Of a stretch of DNA of 13,464 bases, positions 5,805-12,399 are shown piece after piece. The DNA lies in contig DJGZ01000009.1 of NCBI GenBank assembly GCA_002433025.1, positions 1,505 through 14,968 of the forward strand, written 5' to 3'. The stretch's first letter is position 1, and the number at the start of each line of letters is the position of its first letter. Made by a program: the position numbers and the translations under genes. The stretch comes from Bacteroidales bacterium UBA5833. Its GTDB lineage: Bacteria > Bacteroidota > Bacteroidia > Bacteroidales > Lentimicrobiaceae. The notes under the pieces were generated by a model, which saw nothing but the letters and a program-made list of their open reading frames with translations, was not told where the DNA came from and made no database searches.

Positions 5805-6101
5805 TTAGATCGTATTTGCATCAATCCTGTCATATTCTTTATGAGACCCAATGAACCTTATAAATATCCATTGCTTCTCAAAATTAATTTTTACAACAAG
5901 TCTGCAGGAATTGCCTTTAATGTTAAACACAATCCTGCCTTCTTTCAGAATACTTGCATTTGCATAGGTTTGCTTTACATCGGAAGGAGATTTCCAATCG
6001 GAATTCATCGCCGTATCAAACCAGGTCTTCAAATATTGCTCAGCATCCGGATATCTCTCCCAAAACTCTCTTAATGTGCTTTTTGCAAATACCCTTTCCA
6101 T
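5805..6101 (-). CDS. higB: HigB-type toxin, ribosome-dependent mRNA interferase
   Basis: A 98-residue RelE-fold toxin of the HigB family (COG4680), full length for the family. Diagnostic blocks are SDWKSPSDVKQTYANASIL at 34-52, GRIVFNIKGNSCRL at 55-68, KINF at 71-74, and IRFIGSHKEYDRID at 81-94. The last block carries the His-Tyr-Asp end typical of the group. Such toxins cut mRNA in the translating ribosome and arrest growth until HigA is present. ATG at 6101 is chosen because the -7 element lies 20 bases upstream. The higB-higA operon sits directly after the junction with flank repeat R3, downstream of the intact hydrolase. Confidence 0.92.
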   Translation of the reverse strand: MERVFAKSTLREFWERYPDAEQYLKTWFDTAMNSDWKSPSDVKQTYANASILKEGRIVFNIKGNSCRLVVKINFEKQWIFIRFIGSHKEYDRIDANTI

Positions 6102-6120
6102 TCAATCCTACATCATGATG

Positions 6121-6128
6121 CAAAGATA
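6121..6128 (-). promoter_or_regulatory. higBA promoter, -7 element TATCTTTG
   Basis: An exact TAnnTTTG match on the minus strand. Transcription would begin near 6115, about 14 bases before the higB ATG. The -33 region falls within the palindrome at 6138-6152. Confidence 0.55.
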
Positions 6129-6137
6129 GTAATAAAA

Positions 6138-6152
6138 TTCCCATATTGGGAA
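6138..6152. promoter_or_regulatory. higBA operator candidate, palindrome TTCCCA-TAT-TGGGAA
   Basis: Perfect six-base arms around a three-base centre, placed over the expected -33 region of the higBA promoter. Its position and symmetry suit a HigA dimer acting as autorepressor. Confidence 0.6.
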
Positions 6153-6181
6153 CTTTCTGGTTCTGTTTTCATTGTTTCCAA

Positions 6182-6240
6182 CCAGTGAATACTATAACAA
6201 ACTTACCACTTTTACACACCCCCCCCCAGGCACGGCCCCT
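6182..6240 (-). repeat. Flank repeat R3, downstream of the intact hydrolase
   Basis: The original-looking copy of the flank repeat. It runs from the hydrolase stop to the G^TT junction at 6182/6181, where the higBA unit begins (GTTGGAA on the minus strand). It contains TAAGTTTG (6198-6205, minus) and a run of nine C at 6219-6227 that is not seen in R2. Confidence 0.7.
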
Positions 6241-7338
6241 TTATTCATTTACCCTTCCTTTCAGTACCCGCTCCGGCACCTCCCTTACCCGCTCAGGCTC
6301 CTCAAAATGCGGACTGTGGGCGGAATGCCCAAAGGTAAAGAATGCCTTTTCAGGCGCCTGAAACACTTCAAAATAGTGTTTCGCCAGGGTGTAGGAAACC
6401 GTGTAGTCATACCGGCCGTGCAGAAAATAAACGGGGATCTCCGCCCGGTTTACCTGCCGGCTCAGGTCGGTGGCCAGGATGGTCTCCCAGAGCGGATGCA
6501 CCCCCGCGGCGGCCTTGCCCCTCCACAGGTTGAACTTCTCCTTCAGGGTGTATTCCTTAAAGGTCAGCGAAGGGATAAACATCCCGCTGACCACCGAACG
6601 CATGGCCCGCGTGGTGCCCACGCCTATCCGGTGCATGGCCTGATCGCGCACCCTCAGGTAAGCGGCGGGAATATGATCAGTAACCGGACAGGCTTCGAGC
6701 CGCCTGACCATGCCGCCGTCCCCGGCCAACCGGTAGCTGTCGAGCATATATTGGTAAGCCAGCCGCTCGGAATGCAACTGGTCCGACATCTGTCCGATGC
6801 CGATGTAGGCATGATACAGCTCCGGAAACCGCGCCGCCGCCTGTATGCCGAAAAAGGAGCCGCCCGAACGCCCCAGCAGGTAGATCTTCTCCTGACCGAA
6901 ACGCCCGCGCAGGTAGTTGGTCAGCTCCCGGGTGTCGGAGATCAGTTGCTCCGGGGTAATGGCCTCCGGGCGCGTGCCGGGGTGGTACGCCAGGCCGGCC
7001 CACCGCTGCTCCCACCATACCACGGTAAAATACTCCTCCAGCACCACGGGGTAGCGCGGGGTAAGGAAGTAATCGGGCATGCCCCCGTGCAGGTAAAGCA
7101 ACACAGGGTTGCTGAGGCTTTTGCCCCGGATAAACATCCCCTGCCTTACCCCGCCGATCTCCAAAAATACCTTTTCAGAAATACTACCCGCGAGGGGCTT
7201 TCCGTTATTATCCTTCACGGGCGCCGGCTTCCCCGGACTGTAAAGCAGCAGCAGCAAAAACAGCAGCAGCACACTGCCGGCAACTAGGGCAAACAATGCA
7301 AGGATCATTTTCTTCAGCTTTTGGATAAGGTTGCGCAT
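6241..7338 (-). CDS. Membrane-anchored alpha/beta hydrolase, proline-iminopeptidase-like
   Basis: A 365-residue alpha/beta-hydrolase-fold protein. Residues 11-33 form a single N-terminal membrane anchor, placing the catalytic domain outside the cytoplasmic membrane. LYLHGGMP (81-88) supplies the HGG oxyanion motif. LLGRSGGSFFG (154-164) is the nucleophile elbow with Ser158. GRYD gives Asp311 and SAHSPHFEEPE gives His341, so the triad is complete. The HFEEPE block and the middle cap region resemble the proline iminopeptidase-like branch, but the natural substrate cannot be told. The gene is GC-rich. The stretch coding for residues from about 294 to the end is duplicated twice further along the island, suggesting its 3' end is a preferred insertion site. 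The next gene on the strand is higB. Confidence 0.85.
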   Translation of the reverse strand: MRNLIQKLKKMILALFALVAGSVLLLFLLLLLYSPGKPAPVKDNNGKPLAGSISEKVFLEIGGVRQGMFIRGKSLSNPVLLYLHGGMPDYFLTPRYPVVLEEYFTVVWWEQRWAGLAYHPGTRPEAITPEQLISDTRELTNYLRGRFGQEKIYLLGRSGGSFFGIQAAARFPELYHAYIGIGQMSDQLHSERLAYQYMLDSYRLAGDGGMVRRLEACPVTDHIPAAYLRVRDQAMHRIGVGTTRAMRSVVSGMFIPSLTFKEYTLKEKFNLWRGKAAAGVHPLWETILATDLSRQVNRAEIPVYFLHGRYDYTVSYTLAKHYFEVFQAPEKAFFTFGHSAHSPHFEEPERVREVPERVLKGRVNE

Positions 7339-7383
7339 ACAGGGCAGTCATATAAATATGCGGGCAGGCCAGGGCCGGCTTTA

Positions 7384-7391
7384 CAAACTTA
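7384..7391 (-). promoter_or_regulatory. Possible hydrolase promoter, TAAGTTTG
   Basis: A TAnnTTTG match giving a leader of about 40 bases before the ATG at 7338. No TTTG lies at the expected -33 spacing. Confidence 0.35.
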
Positions 7392-8129
7392 GGGAAAATA
7401 ATGCAAATTTTAAGGTCGCTTATCAATCCTAGAGTACCAATCAGTTCTTTAAATAATGATCCTGCCTTGGCTGTCCGACAAGTTACAGGAAGATTTACAA
7501 CAGTGAAATAATTGGTTCAAAGAGAGAAGATAATCACAGTCACTTACAAAAAAGTTTCAATATAGCAGAGTATAAAAGATTAAAAGTGTAAAACAACTTT
7601 ACACTTATTGGTATGATACGAAAAGAAAGGCCACTATTTTTTACCCGAATATAATTTATAATCATTCCAAATAAACATTCTAACAATAAGCTCACGACCT
7701 GAAAAAAGAGCAAAACTTTTTCAATAGCTGTCATGATTTTTACTTCAAATCACTCAATTAATTTATTTACAATTAATTAAAAAGAGCAGAAATATAAATT
7801 TAATACTACCCATCAATTTTTACTATTCATGCATTGTATTTTTGTAACAGTTATTACATATAATATTATCGCATTTATACTAATGTTTTAAAACATACTC
7901 TTGATTTCTGTAAAAATTATTACTATATTTGATCACATCAATTGAGTGAATCATCTCAACAGACAAATAAATATTTATAATAACATTATTTCCGATTACA
8001 AACGTTTACAATCAAATAATATTAACCGGTATACTAAAAGCAACTCCTCCTTACCTCTTTTGATAGCAAATCTACCCGGAAAATAAACTGAAGCAACTGA
8101 GTAGTTCAGGCATAAATTGTTTTTGATTA

Positions 8130-8148
8130 CAGGGGCCAGCCACCCCTG
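8130..8148. repeat. Hairpin CAGGGG/CCCCTG
   Basis: A six-base stem (8130-8135 with 8143-8148) with a seven-base loop, next to the terminator hairpin at 8156-8174. Its role is unknown. Confidence 0.4.
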
Positions 8149-8151
8149 CAT

Positions 8152-8174
8152 AAAAAAACCTCCCCCGGAGGTTT
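8152..8174 (-). terminator. Intrinsic terminator, minus strand
   Basis: AAACCTCC (8156-8163) pairs with GGAGGTTT (8167-8174) around a three-base loop. On the minus strand a T-run (complement of the A-run at 8152-8158) overlaps and follows the stem. No protein-coding gene on that strand ends here. Confidence 0.65.
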
Positions 8175-8219
8175 ATTGTCAACGCGAATTAACTATGTAG
8201 AAACCAAAAACCGAGAGAG
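8152..8219 (-). ncRNA. Candidate short RNA between a -7 element and the terminator
   Basis: TATCTTTG on the minus strand (8226-8233) matches TAnnTTTG, and the terminator at 8152-8174 lies about 50 bases downstream. A transcript of 60-70 bases would include the conserved CAACGCGAATTA sequence in antisense. No -33 element is visible and no RNA family is recognised. Confidence 0.2.
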
Positions 8220-8467
8220 GCTATACAAAGATAAGAAAAATATGCTCAGATTCTGACTTGCTAAGCTTATTTAAGGATATAATTAACATATCAAGAAGTC
8301 GGCATTGCACAATCTTTCCGGTTTAAAGAAGCAATGAAAACGGGCCCTCCCGAAATTTACCGGCGCTGGTTATGGCAGCCGAAGCTGCACCTGATTGACT
8401 GCGATAGTGGAAAAGCATCTTACTCCTGTGGATGTATAATGCAGGTAAACAAATAAAATCAATTATT
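8180..8467 (+). repeat. Leader A, related to the sequence upstream of 10756
   Basis: CAACGCGAATTA at 8180-8191, followed by a GTAnAAACCAA block, recurs at 10563 onward. A second related block at 8353-8422 (CCGGC..TTATGG..CTGCGAnAGTGGA) matches 10657-10711. Both leaders end at the ATG of a small secreted-protein gene. This one is about 90 bases longer. Confidence 0.5.
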
Positions 8468-8941
8468 ATGAAAACGATAAAATTTATCATTTTAACACTT
8501 TTGGTATCCATGGTTTCATTTGCTATGGCACAGAAAACTTTTAAGCCAGGTGACATTATCGAAGGCAAAACGATTGTAAGTTGGGCCAAAGATTGGGACC
8601 TGAAGGCGTTCCAGCAAACAAAAGAAATCTACAAACCCGGAATGTCACAGGATGAATTCATCAAGATAATCCGGAGCAACTTCCCGTCACAAGCTTCGAA
8701 ATCCCTGATAGATGTATTTCAGCCTTATTATGAATATATCTACAATTTCCATGCCCGTAATCTATCAGAAAAACAAGTACAAAGTTCGATCACCGGAGTT
8801 GAAACAGCAAAACTTATTACTGAGCTTTCGACCTGGAAAGCAGATAATCCCGAAGAAGTTTTAAACATCGAGAGATGGAACTGGAGAAAAATAGTTGAAA
8901 TTGCAATAGCGCTTCTCACAACAATTTTCCCTTTCCTCTAA
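8468..8941 (+). CDS. Small secreted protein of unknown function (A)
   Basis: A 157-residue protein with a clean signal peptide: MKTIKF, hydrophobic residues 6-19, AMAQ with likely cleavage after residue 21. An ATG 36 bases upstream (8432) is in frame but would bury the signal sequence, so 8468 is chosen. The mature part is helix-rich, with an early KTFKPGDIIEGKTIV segment and an aromatic FQPYYEYIYNF stretch at 84-94. It ends in a very hydrophobic tail, IVEIAIALLTTIFPFL (142-157), which may insert into a membrane. I recognise no family. A hairpin with an 11-base stem follows the stop by 26 bases. The next gene encodes an aspartic-protease-like lipoprotein. Confidence 0.8.
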   Translation: MKTIKFIILTLLVSMVSFAMAQKTFKPGDIIEGKTIVSWAKDWDLKAFQQTKEIYKPGMSQDEFIKIIRSNFPSQASKSLIDVFQPYYEYIYNFHARNLSEKQVQSSITGVETAKLITELSTWKADNPEEVLNIERWNWRKIVEIAIALLTTIFPFL

Positions 8942-8967
8942 TCAACTCATAGCTTACCAAAACAAAT

Positions 8968-9012
8968 GCATACTGTCTTCCAGTTTCATAATAATCAAGG
9001 GAGACAGTATGC
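8968..9012 (+). terminator. Long hairpin after secreted protein A
   Basis: GCATACTGTCT (8968-8978) and AGACAGTATGC (9002-9012) are perfect 11-base complements with a 23-base loop. The U-tract after the stem is poor (TTAATATG), so it may mark a transcript end or protect RNA rather than act as a classic terminator. Confidence 0.5.
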
Positions 9013-9157
9013 TTAATATGAAGTTTGACAAAGGACACTTTCCGAGGCAAAAAATCAAGTAATCAAATACATAAACTTTTCTTTGATTTCTCTGTCGTGC
9101 ACATTGAATAATATCATGCCGCAATTATCTATTTCATAAACAAAAAATAAAGTTGAA

Positions 9158-10387
9158 ATGAAAATAAAAATTAATATTTTACTTTGGGCTATACTCTATA
9201 TGTTCAGCCTACTGGGATGTAACGTTGCAAGAGTTATTAATGCATCAAAAGATTCTAAAATCTCTTTTAGCGAAGAAGCGACAAAATTCAATTATCTAAA
9301 TAATCAAATCCATATAATAACAGAACTACCAAATGGAGATAAGAGAAACTTTCTCCTGGACCTTGGAAGTCCGATCAGCATTATTTTTCTTGATTCCACA
9401 ACAAATAATCTCTTTTATGGCGACAAAATAACCCAAAAAAAACAAAAATCACTATCGGCAGACGGGAAGAACGTAAGCAGAGAATACCTTAAGTGGGGGA
9501 ATATCAAAACAAACTGGTTTGAAATTGAAAACAGCGTTCTCTCAACCATATACAGAAACGATCCATTTGACTGTAACAATCTCGGAGGCATATGGGGCGC
9601 TGATATTTTTGCACAGGACATTAAAGGGAAAAGAAATAAAATCCTGCTTATAAAAATGCAGGATTCCACCGTAAGTATATTGGACAAACTTCCTCCGCTT
9701 GAAAACTGGACAAAACTTAATACACACTTCAATATAGTATCTCATATTAAAGTTCTTACTTCTATTTATAAAAGCAAAACAAAAACAATGTTTGATACCG
9801 GCTATACAGGAAGCCTGATTTTGAAAAATAAAGTATTTAAATCAATTCAAAGACAAGACAGTAACTTATTATCAAACATACAAACAGTGTATGGACATTT
9901 ACACAGTTCCCTTGCCGGATCAGCAGCACCAGACACTGCCTACACAGGAATTATGAGTCTCAAATTGACTCCTGGACTTCAAATCGATTCTATTCAGGTC
10001 GTCACTACACCAAATATGATAGTAAATGCAATGGGTATGGATTTGATCAAGAGATTTAACATACTTGTTGATTATCAAAAGCAAAACCTCTATTTACAGC
10101 CCAATCCGGCTTACTTCAAGCCCAAAAAGAACATTTTTCAGCTTTCGGGATTTAAAGCAAGAAGTCCCGGAAACAAAGAACTTATTGTGGTGAACATGGT
10201 TGCCGGTTCGCTTGCAGAAAAGGCCGGAATGAAAATCGGAGACCAGATTGTGTCCATTAATAATATCAGGGTTGATGAAATCAATCCATGTGAAACTTAC
10301 AGAACATTCGAGGAATTAGGTTGTGAATCGACCGGCAATGAGATAATTGTTAAACGGAGAAGCGAAATTTTAAAATTTATTCTATAA
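9158..10387 (+). CDS. Retropepsin-like aspartic protease lipoprotein with C-terminal PDZ domain
   Basis: A 409-residue protein. The N-terminus (hydrophobic 6-17, then LLGC with Cys21) is a lipoprotein signal. Two aspartic-protease half-sites are visible: FLLDLGSPIS with Asp68 and MFDTGYTGSLIL with Asp213. Each is followed by the usual block ending one lobe: GADIF near 147, and MGMDLIKRFNILVDYQKQNL at 292-311. Residues of about 333-405 form a PDZ domain (VAGSLAEKAGMKIGDQIVSINN). This combination is known in Bacteroidota envelope proteins. The first site has DLG rather than DTG, which may weaken activity. It probably acts in the periplasm. Its neighbours on both sides are small secreted proteins, which are possible substrates or partners by context only. 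Confidence 0.85.
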   Translation: MKIKINILLWAILYMFSLLGCNVARVINASKDSKISFSEEATKFNYLNNQIHIITELPNGDKRNFLLDLGSPISIIFLDSTTNNLFYGDKITQKKQKSLSADGKNVSREYLKWGNIKTNWFEIENSVLSTIYRNDPFDCNNLGGIWGADIFAQDIKGKRNKILLIKMQDSTVSILDKLPPLENWTKLNTHFNIVSHIKVLTSIYKSKTKTMFDTGYTGSLILKNKVFKSIQRQDSNLLSNIQTVYGHLHSSLAGSAAPDTAYTGIMSLKLTPGLQIDSIQVVTTPNMIVNAMGMDLIKRFNILVDYQKQNLYLQPNPAYFKPKKNIFQLSGFKARSPGNKELIVVNMVAGSLAEKAGMKIGDQIVSINNIRVDEINPCETYRTFEELGCESTGNEIIVKRRSEILKFIL

Positions 10388-10755
10388 GAGCCATGGAAAG
10401 TCGCCAAGCTCAATTACTCTGTATAATCACTTCCAGGAAATGAGAAACGATCAGACAATACAGTAAAAGTCATTTCCCGGATACTTTTAAATAATAGAAG
10501 TGCGACATCCATACACTAAAATGACAGCTCAGACGGAATGAAACTTTTTCATTATAAAAGCCCAACGCGAATTATCCAAGTATAAACCAACCCCAAAAAG
10601 CCGCACAAAACATCAAACCCCGGAATCCGCCTTGCATTTGCAAAGTGCTTTCTGCGCCGGAAATCCGGCACCTTATGGTGCAGCGGATACCTGCGAAAGT
10701 GGACAAAATCCTTGCTGCCAGGCAGGCAAAAAATTTAACCCTAAATGTCAGTATT
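10388..10755. other. Intergenic region; includes leader B (10563-10755)
   Basis: No gene is supported in these 368 bases. The first part holds only a small AATGAA/TTCATT hairpin (10537-10553). From 10563 the sequence is related to leader A at 8180-8467: CAACGCGAATTA at 10563-10574, then CCGGC..TTATGG..CTGCGAAAGTGGAC at about 10664-10705. It ends at the ATG of secreted protein B. Minus-strand and upstream plus-strand open frames here look fortuitous. Confidence 0.5.
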
Positions 10756-11178
10756 ATGAAAAGAGCATTATTCCTGACAGTTTCAACCATACTGTTTATC
10801 TTTCAGCCGGCGTTTTCCGGCATTGTGATCAAGACCACACTGACAATTGGCAGAAAGAGCAATAACTGCTCCGGCTTCGGAATCTGCTCAATCTCCAGCA
10901 GTTCTTCGTATACCGAAGGAGCCATCAATGGCATAATAACTGTAGACGAGGAAAGTGGAAGCATGACTATCTGTATCGACAAAGAAGATATTGAAAAAGT
11001 GCAACCCGATAAAGCGAACTACTTTAACAACAAAAGCACAGTCGTTTTCGCTGAAGATTTTTCCTTTCCTAATGATATCAACATTGCCGCAAAAGTCAGA
11101 AACCCTCTCGTGATAAAGAAAGGTGAATATGACCTTACTTATAAAAACGGAAAATACTACATCGAATTCCTCCTCTGA
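10756..11178 (+). CDS. Small secreted protein with CSGFGIC motif (B)
   Basis: A 140-residue protein. MKRALFLTVSTILFIFQPAFSG is a good signal peptide, with likely cleavage after residue 21, so 10756 is preferred to the in-frame ATG at 10645. The mature N-terminus has the short motif C38-S-G-F-G-I-C44, followed by a serine run (46-51). The two Cys could form a disulphide or bind a ligand. The rest alternates beta-like segments (EGAINGIITVDE, MTICID, YDLTYKNGKYYIEFLL). I have an impression of similar small Bacteroidota proteins carrying a CxGFGIC segment but cannot name a characterised family. A strong terminator follows directly. The sequence shows no similarity to secreted protein A despite the related leader. 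Confidence 0.75.
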   Translation: MKRALFLTVSTILFIFQPAFSGIVIKTTLTIGRKSNNCSGFGICSISSSSSYTEGAINGIITVDEESGSMTICIDKEDIEKVQPDKANYFNNKSTVVFAEDFSFPNDINIAAKVRNPLVIKKGEYDLTYKNGKYYIEFLL

Positions 11179-11183
11179 AATGC

Positions 11184-11228
11184 CCGGGGAGTCATTAGGA
11201 TGAAAACTGACTCCCCGGTGTATTTTTT
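11184..11228 (+). terminator. Intrinsic terminator after secreted protein B
   Basis: CCGGGGAGTCA (11184-11194) and TGACTCCCCGG (11208-11218) form a perfect 11-base stem with a 13-base loop. TGTATTTTTT follows, a convincing rho-independent terminator five bases past the stop codon. Confidence 0.85.
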
Positions 11229-11318
11229 CCGGGAATCAACCCCATGCTTCCCTGCCAGACTTTGACCAGATTCTGAATTGCCATCCGGCCATGCAGACCT
11301 ATTGCCGCGCCGTCATGC

Positions 11319-11339
11319 AGCAGGCAGTAAAGTCCTGCT
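11319..11339. repeat. Hairpin AGCAGG/CCTGCT
   Basis: A six-base stem with a nine-base loop, five bases upstream of the TTATTAC palindrome and ahead of the outer-membrane protein gene. Its role is unknown. Confidence 0.35.
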
Positions 11340-11343
11340 AAAG

Positions 11344-11358
11344 TTATTACTGTAATAA
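11344..11358. promoter_or_regulatory. 15-bp palindrome TTATTAC-T-GTAATAA
   Basis: Perfect seven-base arms around one base, 44 bases before the outer-membrane protein start codon. The symmetry and position suit an operator, but no regulator gene is adjacent. Confidence 0.4.
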
Positions 11359-11402
11359 GGGCTGGGAAGAATCACGAGAGTATATGATACATAAAACTAC
11401 CT

Positions 11403-12392
11403 ATGGTTTACAATTTCATTGCCATCAGGTTTCCATCAATAGCAATCCCTTTAAAATCAATTCAAAGGGGAACACTTCTGGCTTGCATCATGGTTTCGGT
11501 GTTAGTCAATTCCAATTACCCGCTATATAGTCAGGACACATGCAATCCGGATAAAGCCGCACCTTCCAAACAATTGACAGCGTTGACGGTCATTGATTTT
11601 TTTACAACTTTTACAGGCGTCCGTTACCTGAACGGATATACAACAAGTGAGAAAAACAATCTGAATTTTTATTACAACTTTACCGTAAACAACAAAATAA
11701 AAGCGGGAAAGCTCTCTGTTAGCAATTACTACTATACTGATCTGGGAATCAGGGATTACCAGGATAGCATCACAATAATTTCAGATGATCAGTTTACTAT
11801 TAAGAATGCCATTGCATACCAGTTTCTTAAGTCAAAGTTCTCCTTCAGCCTGGGTATCAATTCTAAAAGCCAGTATTTCCGTCACTATGAATACGGGACT
11901 GACACTGCGGGAAACATAACAAGAACCCTTTTCACCGCTTATCAATCACCAGGCTACCGCAATTTTTCCTGTGGTATCAGATACGATATTTCAGAAAAGG
12001 TTTCCATAGAATTCGGCCTGGTAAATGGGAAGACCACCCTAATGAAAAATCAGGAAATTTTCGATAGCAGAAATTCAAACAAGTTGTATGGACTTGAAAA
12101 AGGCACAAAGAAGAAATCAGAATCAGGTTTTAACCTGGTGCTGACTATTCCGCCAAATGAAATTTCAAAAAGTCTGTTTTTTGAAAATTTCAGCCAGTTC
12201 AATGTGAACCGGGCTGATATTGATCGCATTAAATACTACAAGTTTGACATCAACAACGCCATTCACTATATCTTCCTTAAACACTTCCGGCTTACCCTCC
12301 GCACCCTTTGCCGTTACGACCTGAATACCGGCAAAAAGGCAACGGTGATCCACCACCTTTCGGCGGGGTTTTACCTGAACAATACCTTTTAG
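11403..12392 (+). CDS. Outer-membrane beta-barrel protein, DUF3078-like
   Basis: A 329-residue exported protein. A basic N-region of about 23 residues precedes the hydrophobic core TLLACIMVSVLV (24-35), with likely cleavage near LYSQ (41-44). A later Met (residue 30) would remove most of that core, so 11403 is kept. The mature protein is a series of alternating amphipathic strands (NNLNFYYNFTVNNKIKAGKL, FSFSLGINSKSQYF, RNFSCGIRYDI, VSIEFGLVNG). It ends in AGFYLNNTF with the terminal Phe typical of outer-membrane barrels. The pattern resembles DUF3078 proteins of Bacteroidota. No transport or enzyme motif is seen. It converges with the MORN gene, with seven bases between the stops. Confidence 0.7.
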   Translation: MVYNFIAIRFPSIAIPLKSIQRGTLLACIMVSVLVNSNYPLYSQDTCNPDKAAPSKQLTALTVIDFFTTFTGVRYLNGYTTSEKNNLNFYYNFTVNNKIKAGKLSVSNYYYTDLGIRDYQDSITIISDDQFTIKNAIAYQFLKSKFSFSLGINSKSQYFRHYEYGTDTAGNITRTLFTAYQSPGYRNFSCGIRYDISEKVSIEFGLVNGKTTLMKNQEIFDSRNSNKLYGLEKGTKKKSESGFNLVLTIPPNEISKSLFFENFSQFNVNRADIDRIKYYKFDINNAIHYIFLKHFRLTLRTLCRYDLNTGKKATVIHHLSAGFYLNNTF

Positions 12393-12399
12393 GGCGGGC

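Larger units (their letters stand above)
7339..8467. other. AT-rich region without a convincing gene
   Basis: About 1.1 kb separates the minus-strand island from the plus-strand exported-protein genes. Most of 7440-8120 is strongly AT-rich. A 64-codon minus-strand frame (7540-7734) could encode two hydrophobic helices but has neither promoter nor context to support it. A plus-strand TATATTTG lies at 7924-7931, far from any gene. Two hairpins lie at 8130-8174. The stretch from 8180 onward shares sequence with the region upstream of 10756. Confidence 0.6.

Noticed and set aside
6219..6227. Run of nine C downstream of the hydrolase as a phase-variation tract
   Set aside because: It lies after the stop codon and within a flank repeat, where length changes would not alter a reading frame or an obvious promoter spacing.
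6172..7287. 371-codon plus-strand open frame opposite the hydrolase
   Set aside because: It is antisense to a gene with a complete catalytic triad. High GC in the hydrolase explains the long frame, and the translation is low-complexity and Pro/Gly/Arg-rich.
7540..7734. 64-codon minus-strand frame with two hydrophobic stretches
   Set aside because: It is in strongly AT-rich DNA, where hydrophobic frames arise by chance, and has no promoter element, neighbour or family resemblance to support it.
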